From Chaetoderma sp. LZ-2023a (lineage: Eukaryota; Mollusca; Caudofoveata; Chaetodermatida; Chaetodermatidae), in contig CM067369.1 of assembly GCA_034401795.1 (NCBI GenBank), forward strand, positions 184,928,547 to 184,992,546: DNA of 64,000 nt, in the 5' to 3' direction. Below are positions 49,740-60,779 of this stretch, one piece after another. The position numbers and the translations under genes were made by a program. How positions within the stretch are numbered: the first letter of the stretch is position 1; each line of letters starts with the position of its first letter. The notes under the pieces are model-generated. The model saw nothing but the letters and a program-made list of their open reading frames with translations. It did not search any database and was not told where the DNA came from.

Positions 49740-50230
49740 AAGATATTCAGGATTTAGTAGTTAAACGTTGGTTCATTTCTACACCCTATGATGGCTTTAC
49801 TTTTCAACCAATCGGAAAAACTCTAGTGCGCCTGCCTAGGTATATAGCCCACGCTTAGTCATAGAGGCGCCAGCTGTAGTTGACATTGTGGTATAAAAGC
49901 AATCCTACAGGTAAGCTGTTGAATATTTTGAAACCAATTTGATTTGAAGTTGTTGCTGTCTATGGCAACAACTTCCAGTCAAATTAGTTTCAAAATATTC
50001 AATGGGATGAGCATTACATAATAAAGAATGTGATGCATTGGAGCTTACATGACATCACACACAATAGCTTGAGGAGACAAAATGGTGTCGATCACTGGTC
50101 AACATTTACTCGATATTATAAAACAGATAATTGCGATACAGATCAGGAAATGTGACAGGATATGAATGATATGGAATCTATGAACCATATTCTATCGGTG
50201 CAATACAACATTTGTGATGAGATTAGCATC
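49740..50230. mobile_element. hairpin MITE, body D (copy 1)
   Basis: It matches 53360-53850 along about 490 bp. The hairpin at 49918-50003 has inner arms GAAGTTGTTGCTGTC / GGCAACAACTTCC. CAG/GTAAG lies just before the left arm. Flanks include TTTCAACCAATC and GAGGAGACAAAATGGTG. Confidence 0.82.
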
Positions 50231-50322
50231 GCTTTAATGGAATATTAATGCAAAGCAATCTGTACGCTCTTGCAGCTCCGATCGAATTGCGTCATTTAGA
50301 TATATATATATATATATATATA

Positions 50323-51979
50323 CACCTGTGCAAAAGTTAAGCACCACCCTATTTTTACGCACATGCGAGGGTATATTCATGTGCTATGAAGAAAGCAATA
50401 GCATAAACATTTATGTACCCATCCATCTTAGTGCAAGAGGTAATAATGCAACTAGAGGAATGCTGATTATGATGGTGGGGAAACACTGTATGTTTTTGTT
50501 TGAACTTGAAAACGAGGCCTGAATATGGTTACGTTGACACAACTGACAACTATTGCCCTACAGTTGACACACGTGGCTAGATTGTCATTAATGGTGTCTG
50601 AAAACGAAGTTTAACATCTGTGCACGAGTTTGAGACTGTCATTATTAATACCGGGTATATCCACCTTGTGCCTGGATGACGGCCTGGACACGACGTCTCA
50701 TGCTGGTCACCAACCGACTGATACGCCATTGTGGTATTCGTTGCCATTCAAGATGGAGTGCGTCTGTTAATTCCTGTAGGTTCTGCACAGGAGGATCCCT
50801 CCTTCTCACCATGTTTCCCAGAATGTCCCAGATATGCTCAATAGGGTTCATGTCAGGGCTCCTTGCTGGCCATGGTAGGGCTTCGATGGCATTCTGGCGG
50901 AGGTATTCATGCACAGCTCTAGCACGATGTGGTCGGGCGTTGTCATCCATGAATATAGGGTGGGTTCCAGGTGCATGATTTACAAAATGAGGGACCACAA
51001 CTCTATCCAGTATGGAATCTTGATATCTTTGTCCATTTAGTGTTCCAGGTACAGTCAACAGATCCAGCTTACAATCAAATGAGATGCAACCCCATATCAT
51101 AACGGAACCTCCACCAAATGGAACTTCTTCCATGATGTTACGTTGGTCGTACGCCGTGCGTCTGGACCTCCATACACGAGTTCGACCATCTGTGGCATGA
51201 AGCAGGAACCGACTTTCATCGGACCAGTGTACCCGTCTCCAGGATCTCATGTTCCAGTGTCTTCTTTCGTTGCACCACCTCAGACGCTCCTCTTTGTGGT
51301 GTGCAGTGAGGAGAGGACGTCTGACAGGTCTCCTAGCTTTCATGCCAGCAGCATACAGTCTCCTTTTGACGGTAGACATTGACACTCTATTGCGCGTTTC
51401 CCATTGCTGGCTGAGCACTCTGCTGTTGGTGAATGGAGATCTCCTAACAAGGCGTACTAGGGCTCGATCATCACGGGCAGTAGTCTTCTTCGGTCTTCCA
51501 GATCTAGGCCTGTCCTTTACCTCGTTAGTTTGCCCATGTTTTGCAATCAAACGACTGATTACAGTATGGTTAATGTTCAGCTGTCTGCCAATCTCTCTGC
51601 ATGACATACCAGTGGTATGCATGCCTATGATTTGCCATTTCACACGATCACTTAACCTTCGTCTTGCCATAGCGGTTCACAATCAAGAGCTAATTCTATC
51701 TGTACAAATAAACCACGGTCATGAACACAAAATTCCTAATCTTGTCGCCTAAATCTGTATGTAATGTCCTACACCTCAAACTGGACTTTTACATAACTGA
51801 ACACGTGTGCTGTTTCCCGCCACGCACGGACATCAAGCGGCGTGAAGTCATGCATGCATGTACATTTCGTACTTGGAATTATGTCAGCTAACGCGGGGAC
51901 AAAAAGTATTGCAGCCTAGTTGTACCATCATGTTTCTACGTTCTATTGTTTTTGCTGGTGCTTAACTTTTGCACAGGTG
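50323..51979 (-). mobile_element. Tc1 element, structurally intact, 1657 bp
   Basis: Perfect 24 bp TIRs: CACCTGTGCAAAAGTTAAGC (plus ACCA) at 50323-50346 and its inverse at 51956-51979. TA lies on both sides. It was inserted at the edge of a (TA)n run (50300-50322). It contains one intact transposase frame. Confidence 0.97.
50645..51670 (-). CDS. Tc1-family DD34E transposase
   Basis: The 341-residue frame is intact. Residues 1-110 form the paired-type double helix-turn-helix (CREIGRQLNINHTVISRLI; later FTNSRVLSQQW) joined by the basic SGRPKK motif at 57-62. The catalytic triad is D151 (HWSDESRF), D243 (DDNARPH) and E278 (PIEHIWD), with 34 residues between the last two, the Tc1 spacing. The length is normal for the family. 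It cuts and pastes the element at TA sites. With intact TIRs this copy could be active; expression cannot be judged. Confidence 0.97.
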   Translation of the reverse strand: MARRRLSDRVKWQIIGMHTTGMSCREIGRQLNINHTVISRLIAKHGQTNEVKDRPRSGRPKKTTARDDRALVRLVRRSPFTNSRVLSQQWETRNRVSMSTVKRRLYAAGMKARRPVRRPLLTAHHKEERLRWCNERRHWNMRSWRRVHWSDESRFLLHATDGRTRVWRSRRTAYDQRNIMEEVPFGGGSVMIWGCISFDCKLDLLTVPGTLNGQRYQDSILDRVVVPHFVNHAPGTHPIFMDDNARPHRARAVHEYLRQNAIEALPWPARSPDMNPIEHIWDILGNMVRRRDPPVQNLQELTDALHLEWQRIPQWRISRLVTSMRRRVQAVIQAQGGYTRY

Positions 51980-52415
51980 TATATATAGGTCCATTTGCTG
52001 AATTTCGATTATCATAGTATAACTATCCTTTGATAGCTGTGTGCAATCTAAAATTAGAGGCGTGGCTTCTTCGAGAATACAATCTAAATAGTTGAGGCGT
52101 GGCTTCCTCAAGAATACACTTTTCTCGGCCTCGTATCGAAGGATATCTCGCGAGATGCGAATGAGCTGTGTGGTGAGACTGGTAAGTTTATTTACACAAG
52201 CGTATCAATAGAGATAGACACATTCACAAAATTCAGCCCATGCGTGCATTGAAACAAACTGGCTTTATAAGCTTCTATTTGATGGTGGAGGTACGAAATG
52301 AGGACATTAAATATATCACCCAATATTGACACGAGTACAGTACAACTCATAAATAAGTTAATACTTTCTGAAGCAAACAAAAAACACCCTAGAAATATGT
52401 TAGTTACTAAGAAAT
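51980..52415. other. no gene; short direct repeat GAGGCGTGGCTTC
   Basis: GGCGTGGCTTCTTCGAGAATAC and GGCGTGGCTTCCTCAAGAATAC occur 40 bp apart (52060-52120). Nothing else was seen. Confidence 0.45.
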
Positions 52416-52515
52416 GTTCTGTTGAATATATTGAACATAATTGGATTGAAAGATATTGCTGCCTAAGGCAGCATAGTCTTCCAAGGCCTACGTTTTATTT
52501 TGTTTTTGAAACATG
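52416..52515. mobile_element. hairpin variant, right arm lost
   Basis: GTTCTGTTGAATATATTGAA and GATATTGCTGCC-TAA-GGCAGCATAG remain paired at the core. The outer right arm is replaced by unrelated sequence. Similar to 38235 and 43335. Confidence 0.6.
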
Positions 52516-52679
52516 CTAGTTAATTCCCTGAGCGGTACTGTAGGCATACAATCACAATAACCCCACACTTTTTTTTTACCTTTGTGCCGATGACTGTAGT
52601 ATTTATCATAAGTTATTATCTTTGTGTCAATATATGTCAACTCAGACTAGGCCTTGCAAACATATTCACGGACAATGCT

Positions 52680-52830
52680 TTTCACATTTATTACGTACAA
52701 GCGAGACCACACCTCTAGCGTTTAGGAGGCGAGTACTCAACCACCCATCATCATATAGCATGGTCTCGACCTCCCGATGCTCTAGCACTAAGATATAGCT
52801 CAGTCAGTCATCTGGAATGTAGTTTTTATC
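52680..52830 (-). repeat. possible tRNA-derived SINE remnant
   Basis: On the minus strand AGCTATATCTTAGTGCTAGA (D-arm-like), GAGGTCGAGACC (box-B-like) and TGAGTACTCGCCTCCTAAAC (tRNA-like D-arm and anticodon region) occur in order. No complete cloverleaf is visible. Confidence 0.3.
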
Positions 52831-52849
52831 TTCTCTCAGTTTTTTACCA

Positions 52850-53355
52850 GAACCGGTATCTGTCTGTCTGTCGGTCGGTCGCTCGGTCGATTGGTCTGGA
52901 GCTGTATCTAAAAAACTACTGATCAGATTCTGGCTCCAATTTTAACACAACGAAGGAATTTGCCGTGCAAGCGGATTTTCAAGACTGACCATGATCCGGA
53001 TAAAAGAACTGATCTAGATCGGATAAAATTCTGGATCTATGGATATCCTAGTCGGAAACTGCTCGTTCGATTTGGCTGAAATTTTAACACAAGAAAGCAT
53101 ATGACGATTCCGCAAAATTCCGAAAACCTTTTAAGAGGTGGCTAAAACGAGAGGGCGAGTGTGTGCAATCTCTGGTTGATCTTGTTTGTGCTTGGATTGC
53201 TCAGATGTTTGGAGTGACGAAGGGGTGGCGTCTATTTTAGTCTTCTCATATTGTCAACTCTTAAAGGAAATCTCACCTCATCTTATACTAGCCATTCATG
53301 TGATAGAATATGCCACACATAATCCATCCCTAACATTTTAGCTTTTTATTGTGCC
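52850..53355. repeat. TCTG/TCGG run and adjacent degenerate repeat
   Basis: (TCTG)n(TCGG)n at 52858-52885 is followed by two related pieces with AATTTTAACACAA. It looks like a retroposon end; no frame was recognised. Confidence 0.4.
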
Positions 53356-53359
53356 GACA

Positions 53360-53850
53360 ACGTATTCACGCTTTAGTAGCGAAATGGTAACACATTTCTA
53401 CAGCCTATGATGGCAGTCATGATTTACTTTTCAACCAATCAGAAAAACCCATTTTGTGTTTGCCTCTGTATATCCTCTCAGTCATAGAGGTGCCTTCTAT
53501 AGTTTTGCAACGTGATATAAAAGCAATCATAACAGGTAAGTTGTTGAATATTTTGAAACTAATTTTACTGGAAGTTGTTGTTGCCATATGCAGCAACAAC
53601 TTCCAGTCAATTAGTTTCAAAATATTCAACGGGATGAGTATTACATAATAGAGAATGTAATACATTGGCGCTTACGTGACACCACACTCTATCGCTTGAG
53701 GAGACAAAATGGTGGCGATCAATATTCAACATTTACGCGATATTACAAAGCAGATACTTGTGGTACAGATGAGGGAATGTGACAGGATATGAATGATATG
53801 GAATCTATAAACCCTAATCTATCTGTGCAATACAACATTTGAGATGATGT
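53360..53850. mobile_element. hairpin MITE, body D (copy 2)
   Basis: This is the homologue of 49740-50230. The hairpin at 53543-53630 has inner arms GGAAGTTGTTGTTGCC / GCAGCAACAACTTCC. AACAG/GTAAG lies just before the left arm. Confidence 0.82.
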
Positions 53851-54344
53851 CAGGAAAACACTTCATTATGAGGTTAGGGAGACTAACTCCAGAATATAGA
53901 CCACAACTAGTGATATGATATGGCAGCGCAGCAGATGATTGATTCCTGATCATGACTATTGAAGGACCCGTTGCAACGGATATCAGGCACGGGAAAGCGT
54001 GGTTTGCTACACGTATTTAAAGGAATGTATGTAACCGTGCAGATGGGTTCATCAGATTGTATGATGACCGTGCGTTTTATGGGCGCTTCTGCCCTAGCCA
54101 CTGTTGTGTCTCTATGTTTTTGCTTATTACTCAACACCTTGGTTTGTATTTTACTTTATTTATTAACTACTAATTATGCTACAAACTGGTTTAATATTAA
54201 TACTAGATTGGTTAGACACGAAGCCAATATATGTATGTCCACACAGGTTGATTGTCGGGCCTCAACTGGTGATACTCGTGCATGCTCGGGTGTTTCCGTA
54301 AAGCATCGCAACGCTTGGACATCACAGCCACAACGGAGGATGCC
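53851..54344. other. no gene called
   Basis: A 139-codon frame at 53959-54378 has one hydrophobic stretch but runs into a MITE and has no splice or family support, so it is not annotated. Confidence 0.4.
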
Positions 54345-54730
54345 AGTTTATCCATCAATCATATGTCGTCATGATTAACTACGCGACATGTAGGATGATG
54401 GCATAATCAATTATGTCATGAATGACGTAGATAAGTTCGTCACGAACGCTTAATTGATGACGGACTAAGCGTTGCTGTACGCATTTTATGGCTTTACTAT
54501 TTAATAAACGTGCTGTTGAATATTTTGAAACTAATTTGACTGGGCGTTGTTGCTGCCATAGGCACCCAGTCAAATTAGTTTCAAAATATTCAACAGCCTA
54601 CATGTAGAGTTTTCTGGAAATTGAGATGCAGAGTGTAGCGATCGATTGATCCCACCACAGGCAAAACGAGGGCGGAACTTAGCTAGAGATAGGCGGGTGA
54701 GGCATAGCTAAAACTGCATTCCTCCATTCC
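54345..54730 (+). mobile_element. CRE-hairpin MITE, body A, loop deleted
   Basis: The CRE words are mutated (ATGTCGTCATGATT). The hairpin at 54512-54596 has lost the CAGCAACAG part of its right arm, but the outer arms pair fully (GTTGAATATTTTGAAACTAA). The right end is ATTCCTCCATT. Confidence 0.83.
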
Positions 54731-54929
54731 AAGCGGAGTTACACAACCATGTCACCCATTCCGCAGAATGTGTCGCGACCAGTATCTGTAGCTACATTGA
54801 ATTCAGCATAGTTACAATCCACGCAGGGCAAAAGATAGGTCTCTGCCTGACATCAGGGCAATTTCATTCTATAACTGTACACGGTCTATTGGTAGTCATT
54901 GAAATCTTTATTACGGTTTCCAGTCCAAC
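54731..54929. other. spacer between two MITEs
   Basis: Nothing was recognised. Confidence 0.4.
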
Positions 54930-55335
54930 AAATTCACCTTTCCAGAGAAGGCTATCCGTCTATCATCTGACGTCATATGACATAATAATAATCAGCTAAG
55001 CGGCGTGTAGGATGACGTCATAATCATTACGTCATAAATGATTCGATTTGGCCCGTCTTTAACTCTTAAGAGTACGAATTTTATGTCTCCACTATTTAAT
55101 AAACATGCCGTTGATTATTTTGAAACTAAGTTGACTGGATGCTGTTGCTGCCATACGCAGCAACAGCGCCCAGTCAAATTAGTTTCAAAATATGTAACAG
55201 CTTACCTGTATAGTTTTCTGGAAATTGATAGTCAAGGGGTTCAGCGATCGATCGACCCCAACACGAGCAAGGTGTGGGTGGAGTTTAGCTAGAGATGGGC
55301 GGGACATGGCTAAAAATGGAAAGTCCATTGTACGT
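54930..55335 (+). mobile_element. CRE-hairpin MITE, body A, well preserved
   Basis: The ends are AATTCACCTTTCCAG and GGAAAGTCCATTG. CRE octamers lie at 54967-54974 and 55013-55020. The hairpin is 55107-55200, followed by CTTACCTGTATAG, GATCGATCGACCCC and GTGGGTGGAGTTTAGCTAG. This is a good reference copy. Confidence 0.9.
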
Positions 55336-56884
55336 GATCAATGTAACCCCGTTATTGGCAAGAAACTGGACATTTCAGGAATGATATATCGGTACGTAAT
55401 AGCTTATATAAATATCCCAGAAAATCTTAGACAATGTACTGAAATACATGCACAATACGATGTCTTAACATAATACAAACTTGAAACATACTAGAACGGT
55501 TCCACCTCCTGACTGCCAGATTGAAGCAAATTCCTCAAGTCAGTAGTTATCTGTGTCTAGGCCATTTATTTAAACAATTTGTTAGCATTTCTATGATGCT
55601 TGGTTGGAATGATTTGATAAGATAGAGAATGGTGACCATCTTGACAGTGTGGTCTGGTAACGGGAATGACTAGCCAACCCGGAACCAGTAAACCGCCGGC
55701 CAGGCCATGCCACGGCTGCTCTATGGATGGCTATACTCAATGCACGCACGAAGGCAAGAATGTCTAAGACACCGTTTGCCCCCTCTGCGCATGTGTCGAG
55801 CCACTGGGAGTACCTCCGTAATGGACAGGATTTTTTTCATAGGGTAGGATACGGCCACATTCGCGTTATGCCGATGACTGAGTGGACACCTTTAGATTGT
55901 AAATATAATCTTTGCACGAATTCTTCCTCGAAATAATGGCCATGATCACAAAGGTTCCCGGGAATGTTTGGTACCATTGGAAAGCCTGACGATTCTACTT
56001 CATCACGATGACAACAGCGAGTCAAGTCAAGCGGAAAGCAACCCCTGAATTCGCAAATCCTGCTGTTCACTTGGGGAAAAGATAGTACGGAGCACGAGTG
56101 TGCCATTCAATGGCTGACTCCTGCGGGACGCTTCTGAGGCTGGCGCCTCTGTATATACACACACAGATTGGCTGGAGATATCATAAGAAGGCCAGCCATT
56201 CGTTAAAAGACAATGCGCTACAGAGCCGAGAGTATAGGCTGCTCGCTCGGTATACAGTAATTGTTCCACTTCTCCTTTAGAGGAGACGGTATCTCAGGCA
56301 GTAACTAGCAGAGCTGTGAAACTGGCGACCCCAACTGTTTGGCCAACTGACGATCGCTAGAAACATAAGCAATCTCATTCACTCATTGTCGCCTCTTTCC
56401 ACCCAGGAGCATAAATGGTTACCTGTGTAAAAACTTGGGAAGTTACCAATAGTAGACTGAAATAAAACCAGCCTAGAATGGCGTGAATGGGACCTGAAAT
56501 CAGGGACTCAATAGACACCAATCAAACCATTAACTTAACTTCAAGCACCAGTCCCATGAATGGGACCTGCTAGACAGGGACCCAATATACGCAATCAAAA
56601 TTCATAACCACCCCACGACCTCAAGCGCCACGACACCCATGCAGGTTTCGCGCTGACACCTCAGTATACGGTAATTGTTCCACTTCTTTGCTCTAATATC
56701 AGACAGGGAAAGCACAGCATGACTTCTGACTTAAACTGCTCGGAGTGGGATGTCATTTACATAGTCGACAGCGCGACAACCTCCTTCTTGAAAAGGCCAT
56801 GCACTCAAACAGGGGTCTAATAACAACATAAATTCTTCCACCTCCAGAGACTTCTTCCGTTCTTGTGCTACACAAGAAACTTCG
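55336..56884. repeat. no gene; imperfect repeats near the LINE 3' end
   Basis: GTATACAGTAATTGTTCCAC (56241) and GTATACGGTAATTGTTCCAC (56664) recur, as do ATGGGACCTG blocks at 56488 and 56555. No protein was recognised. Confidence 0.45.
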
Positions 56885-56914
56885 TCTTGTTCTTCTTCTT
56901 TTCGATCGCTGGTA

Positions 56915-57274
56915 TCACACTTGGAGAGCCGTTCTCACGATGAAATCTGTGGTTTTCTGCAGTTCTTCCACAGGCTCATACAGCTTTTCAAGAAAAGAGG
57001 TTGACAAAGGCCAGATCTCTTCTCTCAGCAGCTGATACGTACTGCAACATTGACGTATGTGCTCTGTGGTCTGTTCTGCTTCTCCACAAGGACAAGCGGG
57101 TGATGTCGTAAGGTGTAACCGCCTGTACATGTGTTGGTTTAGTCTGTTGTGTCCAGTTCTGAGACGAAAAATGGTCACTTGCTCTGGCCTCGAGAGATGA
57201 TGGTAGGCATCTTCTGATTGAGGTGTTCTATAGAGTGACTTGATGATAGTCTTCATCTCTGTATGGGTAACCAT
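56915..57274 (-). pseudogene. LINE D C-terminal zinc-like domain
   Basis: It reads PEQVTIFRLRTGHNRLNQHM then SPACPCGEAEQTTEHIRQCC, a CPC-x-H-C motif typical after RNase H in I-like LINEs. It ends with a stop at 56915 and is separated from RNase H by a TAG in the same transcript at about 57290. Function is inferred as nucleic-acid binding. Confidence 0.8.
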
Positions 57275-57289
57275 GTTTTCTGTCTGATT

Positions 57290-57853
57290 CTATTCTGCAC
57301 CCACCTTTGCCATCTTGTCTGCTTCCTCATTTCCTTGGACTCCACAGTGTGAGGGGATCCACTGCAGTGCTACCCGAAAGCATTTGATGGTTTGTAGTGC
57401 TTCTTCAAGTTGTGGCAGCTTACCTTTGGTGATCGCCTCAAGGACGGAGCGGGCATCAGATAAAAAGACAATCTGTGCAATAGGGGCTGCTGTTCTGCTG
57501 ATGGTATTAGCTGCATGAACCAGTGCTTCGACTTCAGCTCTGTAGTTTGTGCAGTGTTTGCCTGTCAGTATTGCAGCTGACTCATGTTGTCCGTTTGGAT
57601 ACTGTATGTGCAGTCCGGCACCTCCGCTCCTAATTGCATCTTTGGCTGATCCATCTGTGTAGATCCTTATCCATGTCTCCTGAGGGTACATTTCTTCCAG
57701 CATGACTAGGGTCAGGGCCTTCTTGCTCACATCACTGTGTTCATCTTTGGTTGTGAGATGAGGTACTGTGGTGCGAATAGCTGTGCTCTCTAGTTTGTTT
57801 TCCCAGGATGGAGGATCAAGGGTGTGGTTTGGGTCTTCTATGTGTGCTGGCAA
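57290..57853 (-). pseudogene. LINE D RNase H domain
   Basis: All catalytic residues can be seen in this open piece: D67 (IYTDGS), E107 (NYRAEVEAL), D133 (FLSDARSV), H169 and D179 (IPSHCGVQGNEEAD). The enzyme would remove RNA from the RNA-DNA hybrid during copying. The domain itself is undamaged; it is called a pseudogene only because the ORF2 around it is broken. Confidence 0.9.
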
Positions 57854-59070
57854 CTCCTTTGGAGTGCTTTTGTCTCTTTCACAAAACTTGATCTTTTAAG
57901 TCTTCCTGATGACAGCTGTGCTTGCCTGATCTTCATCGGGTGGTTGTTGAACGATTTGAACTTTGTAGCTTGGATCAGTGCTTTGCACTCCCTTCCTTTG
58001 CTAAGTGGGGGGGGGGGGATGCCTGTTGTCTGCTCCATTTTTTCTATTGGTGTTGATCTCATTCCACCAGTGATGATGCACAGTGCCTGGTTTTGTACTC
58101 TGTCGAGGTTGTGTTGATGAGATTTAGCTGCTGTCATCCATGAGCTGGATCCATACTCAAGGTGTGGTCGTACGGCACCTAGGTAGATGGTCTTGAGGAT
58201 CCTTTCATTGGCACCCCCACTTTGTTCCTGCCAGCTTCCTCATTATGTTTAGCTTTCTTCTGGCCTTTGCCTCTGCGTTCTGGATGTGCTCCTTCCATGT
58301 TAATCTTCTGTCATAGGTGACTCCCAGTGTCAGATTGCCAACCTTGGTTTTGGTGGACAGTGAGAATAGCATGGCTGATGATTTTTCTTTGTTGATGGTA
58401 ATACACCAGCGATTGGCCCAAGCTGTAATTCTGTCAAGGCGAGCTGCATTCTGTACGTGGCAGTCGTTGTGTACTCCTCGGTGCACCAGAGTACGAGGTC
58501 ATCTGCATAGAGGGCTGCTTTGATCCCATTAGGCAGCTCTGCTACAATGTCATTAATGAAGAGTATGAACAGAGTTGGTGATAATACTCCGCCTTGTGGC
58601 ACCCCTTGTCTCAGCAATACATTCTGTCCAGATTGTCCATCCACCAGCACCCTAGCTCTGCGATTGTGTAGGTATGACTTGGTCCATCGGAACATGTTGC
58701 CACCGATGCCTGTGCGCCGGAGCTTCACGAGGAGGCCATCCTTCCACACCTTGTCAAATGCCTTCTGCAGATCGATAAAGGCAGCTAGCATCACCTTCTT
58801 GGCTTGAAAAGTGTCCTCTATGACCTGTGCTAGATGTGTTGTTTGATCTTCTGTGCTCCTGTATCTTCTGAAGCCGGCCTGCTCTGACACTATGTTCTCC
58901 GACTCCAGGTACCACTGCAACCGCTGGTTGATGATGCGCTCCATGGTCTTGCATATGCAGCTTGTAAGACCGATAGGACGGTAGCTCAGCACTTTCGTCT
59001 TGTTCTTCCCTTTTTTTCAGAATAGGAGTCATTCTGGCTTCTTTCCAGCACTGAGGAACCTCTCCATTGG
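57838..59070 (-). pseudogene. LINE D reverse transcriptase and thumb
   Basis: The RT reads MLSYRPIGLTSCICKTMERI, QAGFRRYRSTEDQTTHL, FIDLQKAFDKVW (first Asp), QGVPQGGVLSPTLFILFIND and YADDLVLW (catalytic pair). A frame change near 58400 leads to RITAWANRWCITINKEKSSA and LGVTYDRRLTWKEHI. The thumb (NLDRVQNQALCIITGGMRST) follows at 58120-57838, with a long G run at 58008-58018 breaking the frame. The motifs are intact; the frame is not. Confidence 0.88.
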
Positions 59071-59071
59071 T

Positions 59072-60701
59072 CTAACTGGGATTAAAGATGTCTAGCAACT
59101 TGCGGAAAGATGCATTACCAAGGTGTTTGATCATTTCATTCGTAATGCCATCTGGCTCGGGAGATTTCTTCTTCTTCAATTGGTGGACAGCCTTCTTCAG
59201 TCCTGCTAAACTAATGTCAACTTTCATTGCATCATGAGTGTTGGTGTCTGTTCTTTCCTTTTGCTCTTTTCTAACCTCTTTTTGATGCATTCGTGGTATA
59301 GAAATGTTGCTTTCTTTTGCATATGCCTTCGCAAAGGCATCTGCAGCCATCTTTCCTGTCAGTGTTTGTCCATCTTCTTCAAGAGTAATCTTCTCTCCCC
59401 CCGACACCCTCATCATTCAGTGCTTTGGTCAGTCTCCATAGCTTTGTGGTGTCTCTCTCTAAATTAAACCCTGCCGTCTTTTCCCTCCAGCTTCTTCTTT
59501 TGGCCTCCAGCTTGGTCTTTAGATACCTGGCTTTAGTTTGTTGTAGCGTGAAGTGGTTTTCATGACAGGGATTACCCTCTGCATCTTCTCTGGCCTTGTC
59601 TAGTTTATCATGTGCTGCTTTCAGTTCTGTTGTCCAGTAGGGGCGGTAGTTTTTCCTGAACCCTCGAGGAATCGCTTCGTTGTCAGCCTTGAGGGTACTT
59701 GAATTAAATTCCTTGACCACATTGTTAATGTTTCTCCCTTCTACTGCTATATTTTGGGTAAGCTCATTGGAACGAATGCCGAACAGACTCCAATTTGCCT
59801 TTCTGTAGTTCCACCTTGGATGTTGAGGTGAACTTGTCGAAATACTTCCAGAAAGAGAGAGGAGGACTGGGCGGTGGTCGCTTCCTCCTAACTGCGATCC
59901 GACCACTCTACTGAGGTTTCTGTGAATGTCCTCTGTGCAAAATGCCAAGTCCGGCCTTGTTGTCGAGTGCCACCGACGCGAGTAGAAGGTAGGCTGATCT
60001 GTGGGATCGTTGACAAGTAAAACGTGATTTTTATCTTGCCATGCTTCAATGTCTTCTCCTCGTTTGTCAAGTGTTCTGTATCCCCAGCTCTGGGACTGGC
60101 TATTAAAGTCTCCCGCAATGAGGAAGTGGCAGTCCAGGACCTGGATTGTGTCAAGTGAGAGATTCTTGTCATTAGGGCTGTAATAATTGACAATGTCAAT
60201 CACAGAGTTGCTGGTTGTTACCTTGATCTTGATATATTCTGCCTCTTCCATAAAGGTTTTGATCTGGCTGGCGTTCACGCTGTTTTGGACCAAGGTGATC
60301 ACCCCTCCTTTCTTTCTTCCTCTTCGATCACACCGGAAAATCTGGTAACCTCTGATCTTAAATGGTTTTCCTTCTTGCAGGTGTGTCTCTTGGATGCAGC
60401 AGATATCAATGTTGTTTTCGTACAGGAACTGTTCGAGCTCTGATTTCTTGTTGGTAACCCCTTCTGCGTTCCAGTGCATGATGTTGATACTGGGGTTCTC
60501 TTTGGGTTTGGTCTTCTCTTTCGGTTGGCCAGTAGCTCTCCATCCTCGTCCCCTGGCTCCACAAGACGAGTTGATGGGACCCCCAGTAGCTGAGGGTGGG
60601 CTCCTTCGAAACTTCGTGAACGGAATAGTCATGCCGTCTCCCAACACGAAAGAGAAGAAGACACCAGCGCCACCGCAGCTGAACCTGTCGGCTCTTCCCA
60701 T
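59072..60701 (-). pseudogene. LINE D endonuclease (EEP/AP type)
   Basis: A 440-codon frame (60701-59379) carries the endonuclease: HWNAEG (N78), IQETHL (E105), YYSPND, AGDFNSQS (D198, N200) and GSDHRPVLL (D275, H276). These are the family's catalytic residues. A slip in a G-run near 59400 moves to a second frame (59416-59072) that reads through KEVRKEQKERTD to KKKKSPEPDGITNEMIKHLG, the start of RT. It would nick the target DNA for target-primed copying. Confidence 0.9.
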
Positions 60702-60779
60702 GCCACACCCTCATCAAGAAACACTGCTGCCACCTACTGCTTGCTACGAGGGAACTCAGAAAACCTCCACTCAGTACTA

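Larger units (their letters stand above)
56885..60701 (-). mobile_element. LINE D, non-LTR element with endonuclease, RT and RNase H
   Basis: The minus strand shows the order AP-type endonuclease, RT, thumb, RNase H and a terminal Cys/His motif. The RNase H plus that terminal motif fits the I-like group. Frameshifts occur near 59400, 59060, 58400, 58010 (in a G11 run) and 57280. An ORF1 above 60720 was not recognised. Confidence 0.88.

Noticed and set aside
53959..54378. 139-codon frame with a hydrophobic segment
   Set aside because: No signal of a known family, no splice support, and its end lies in a MITE.
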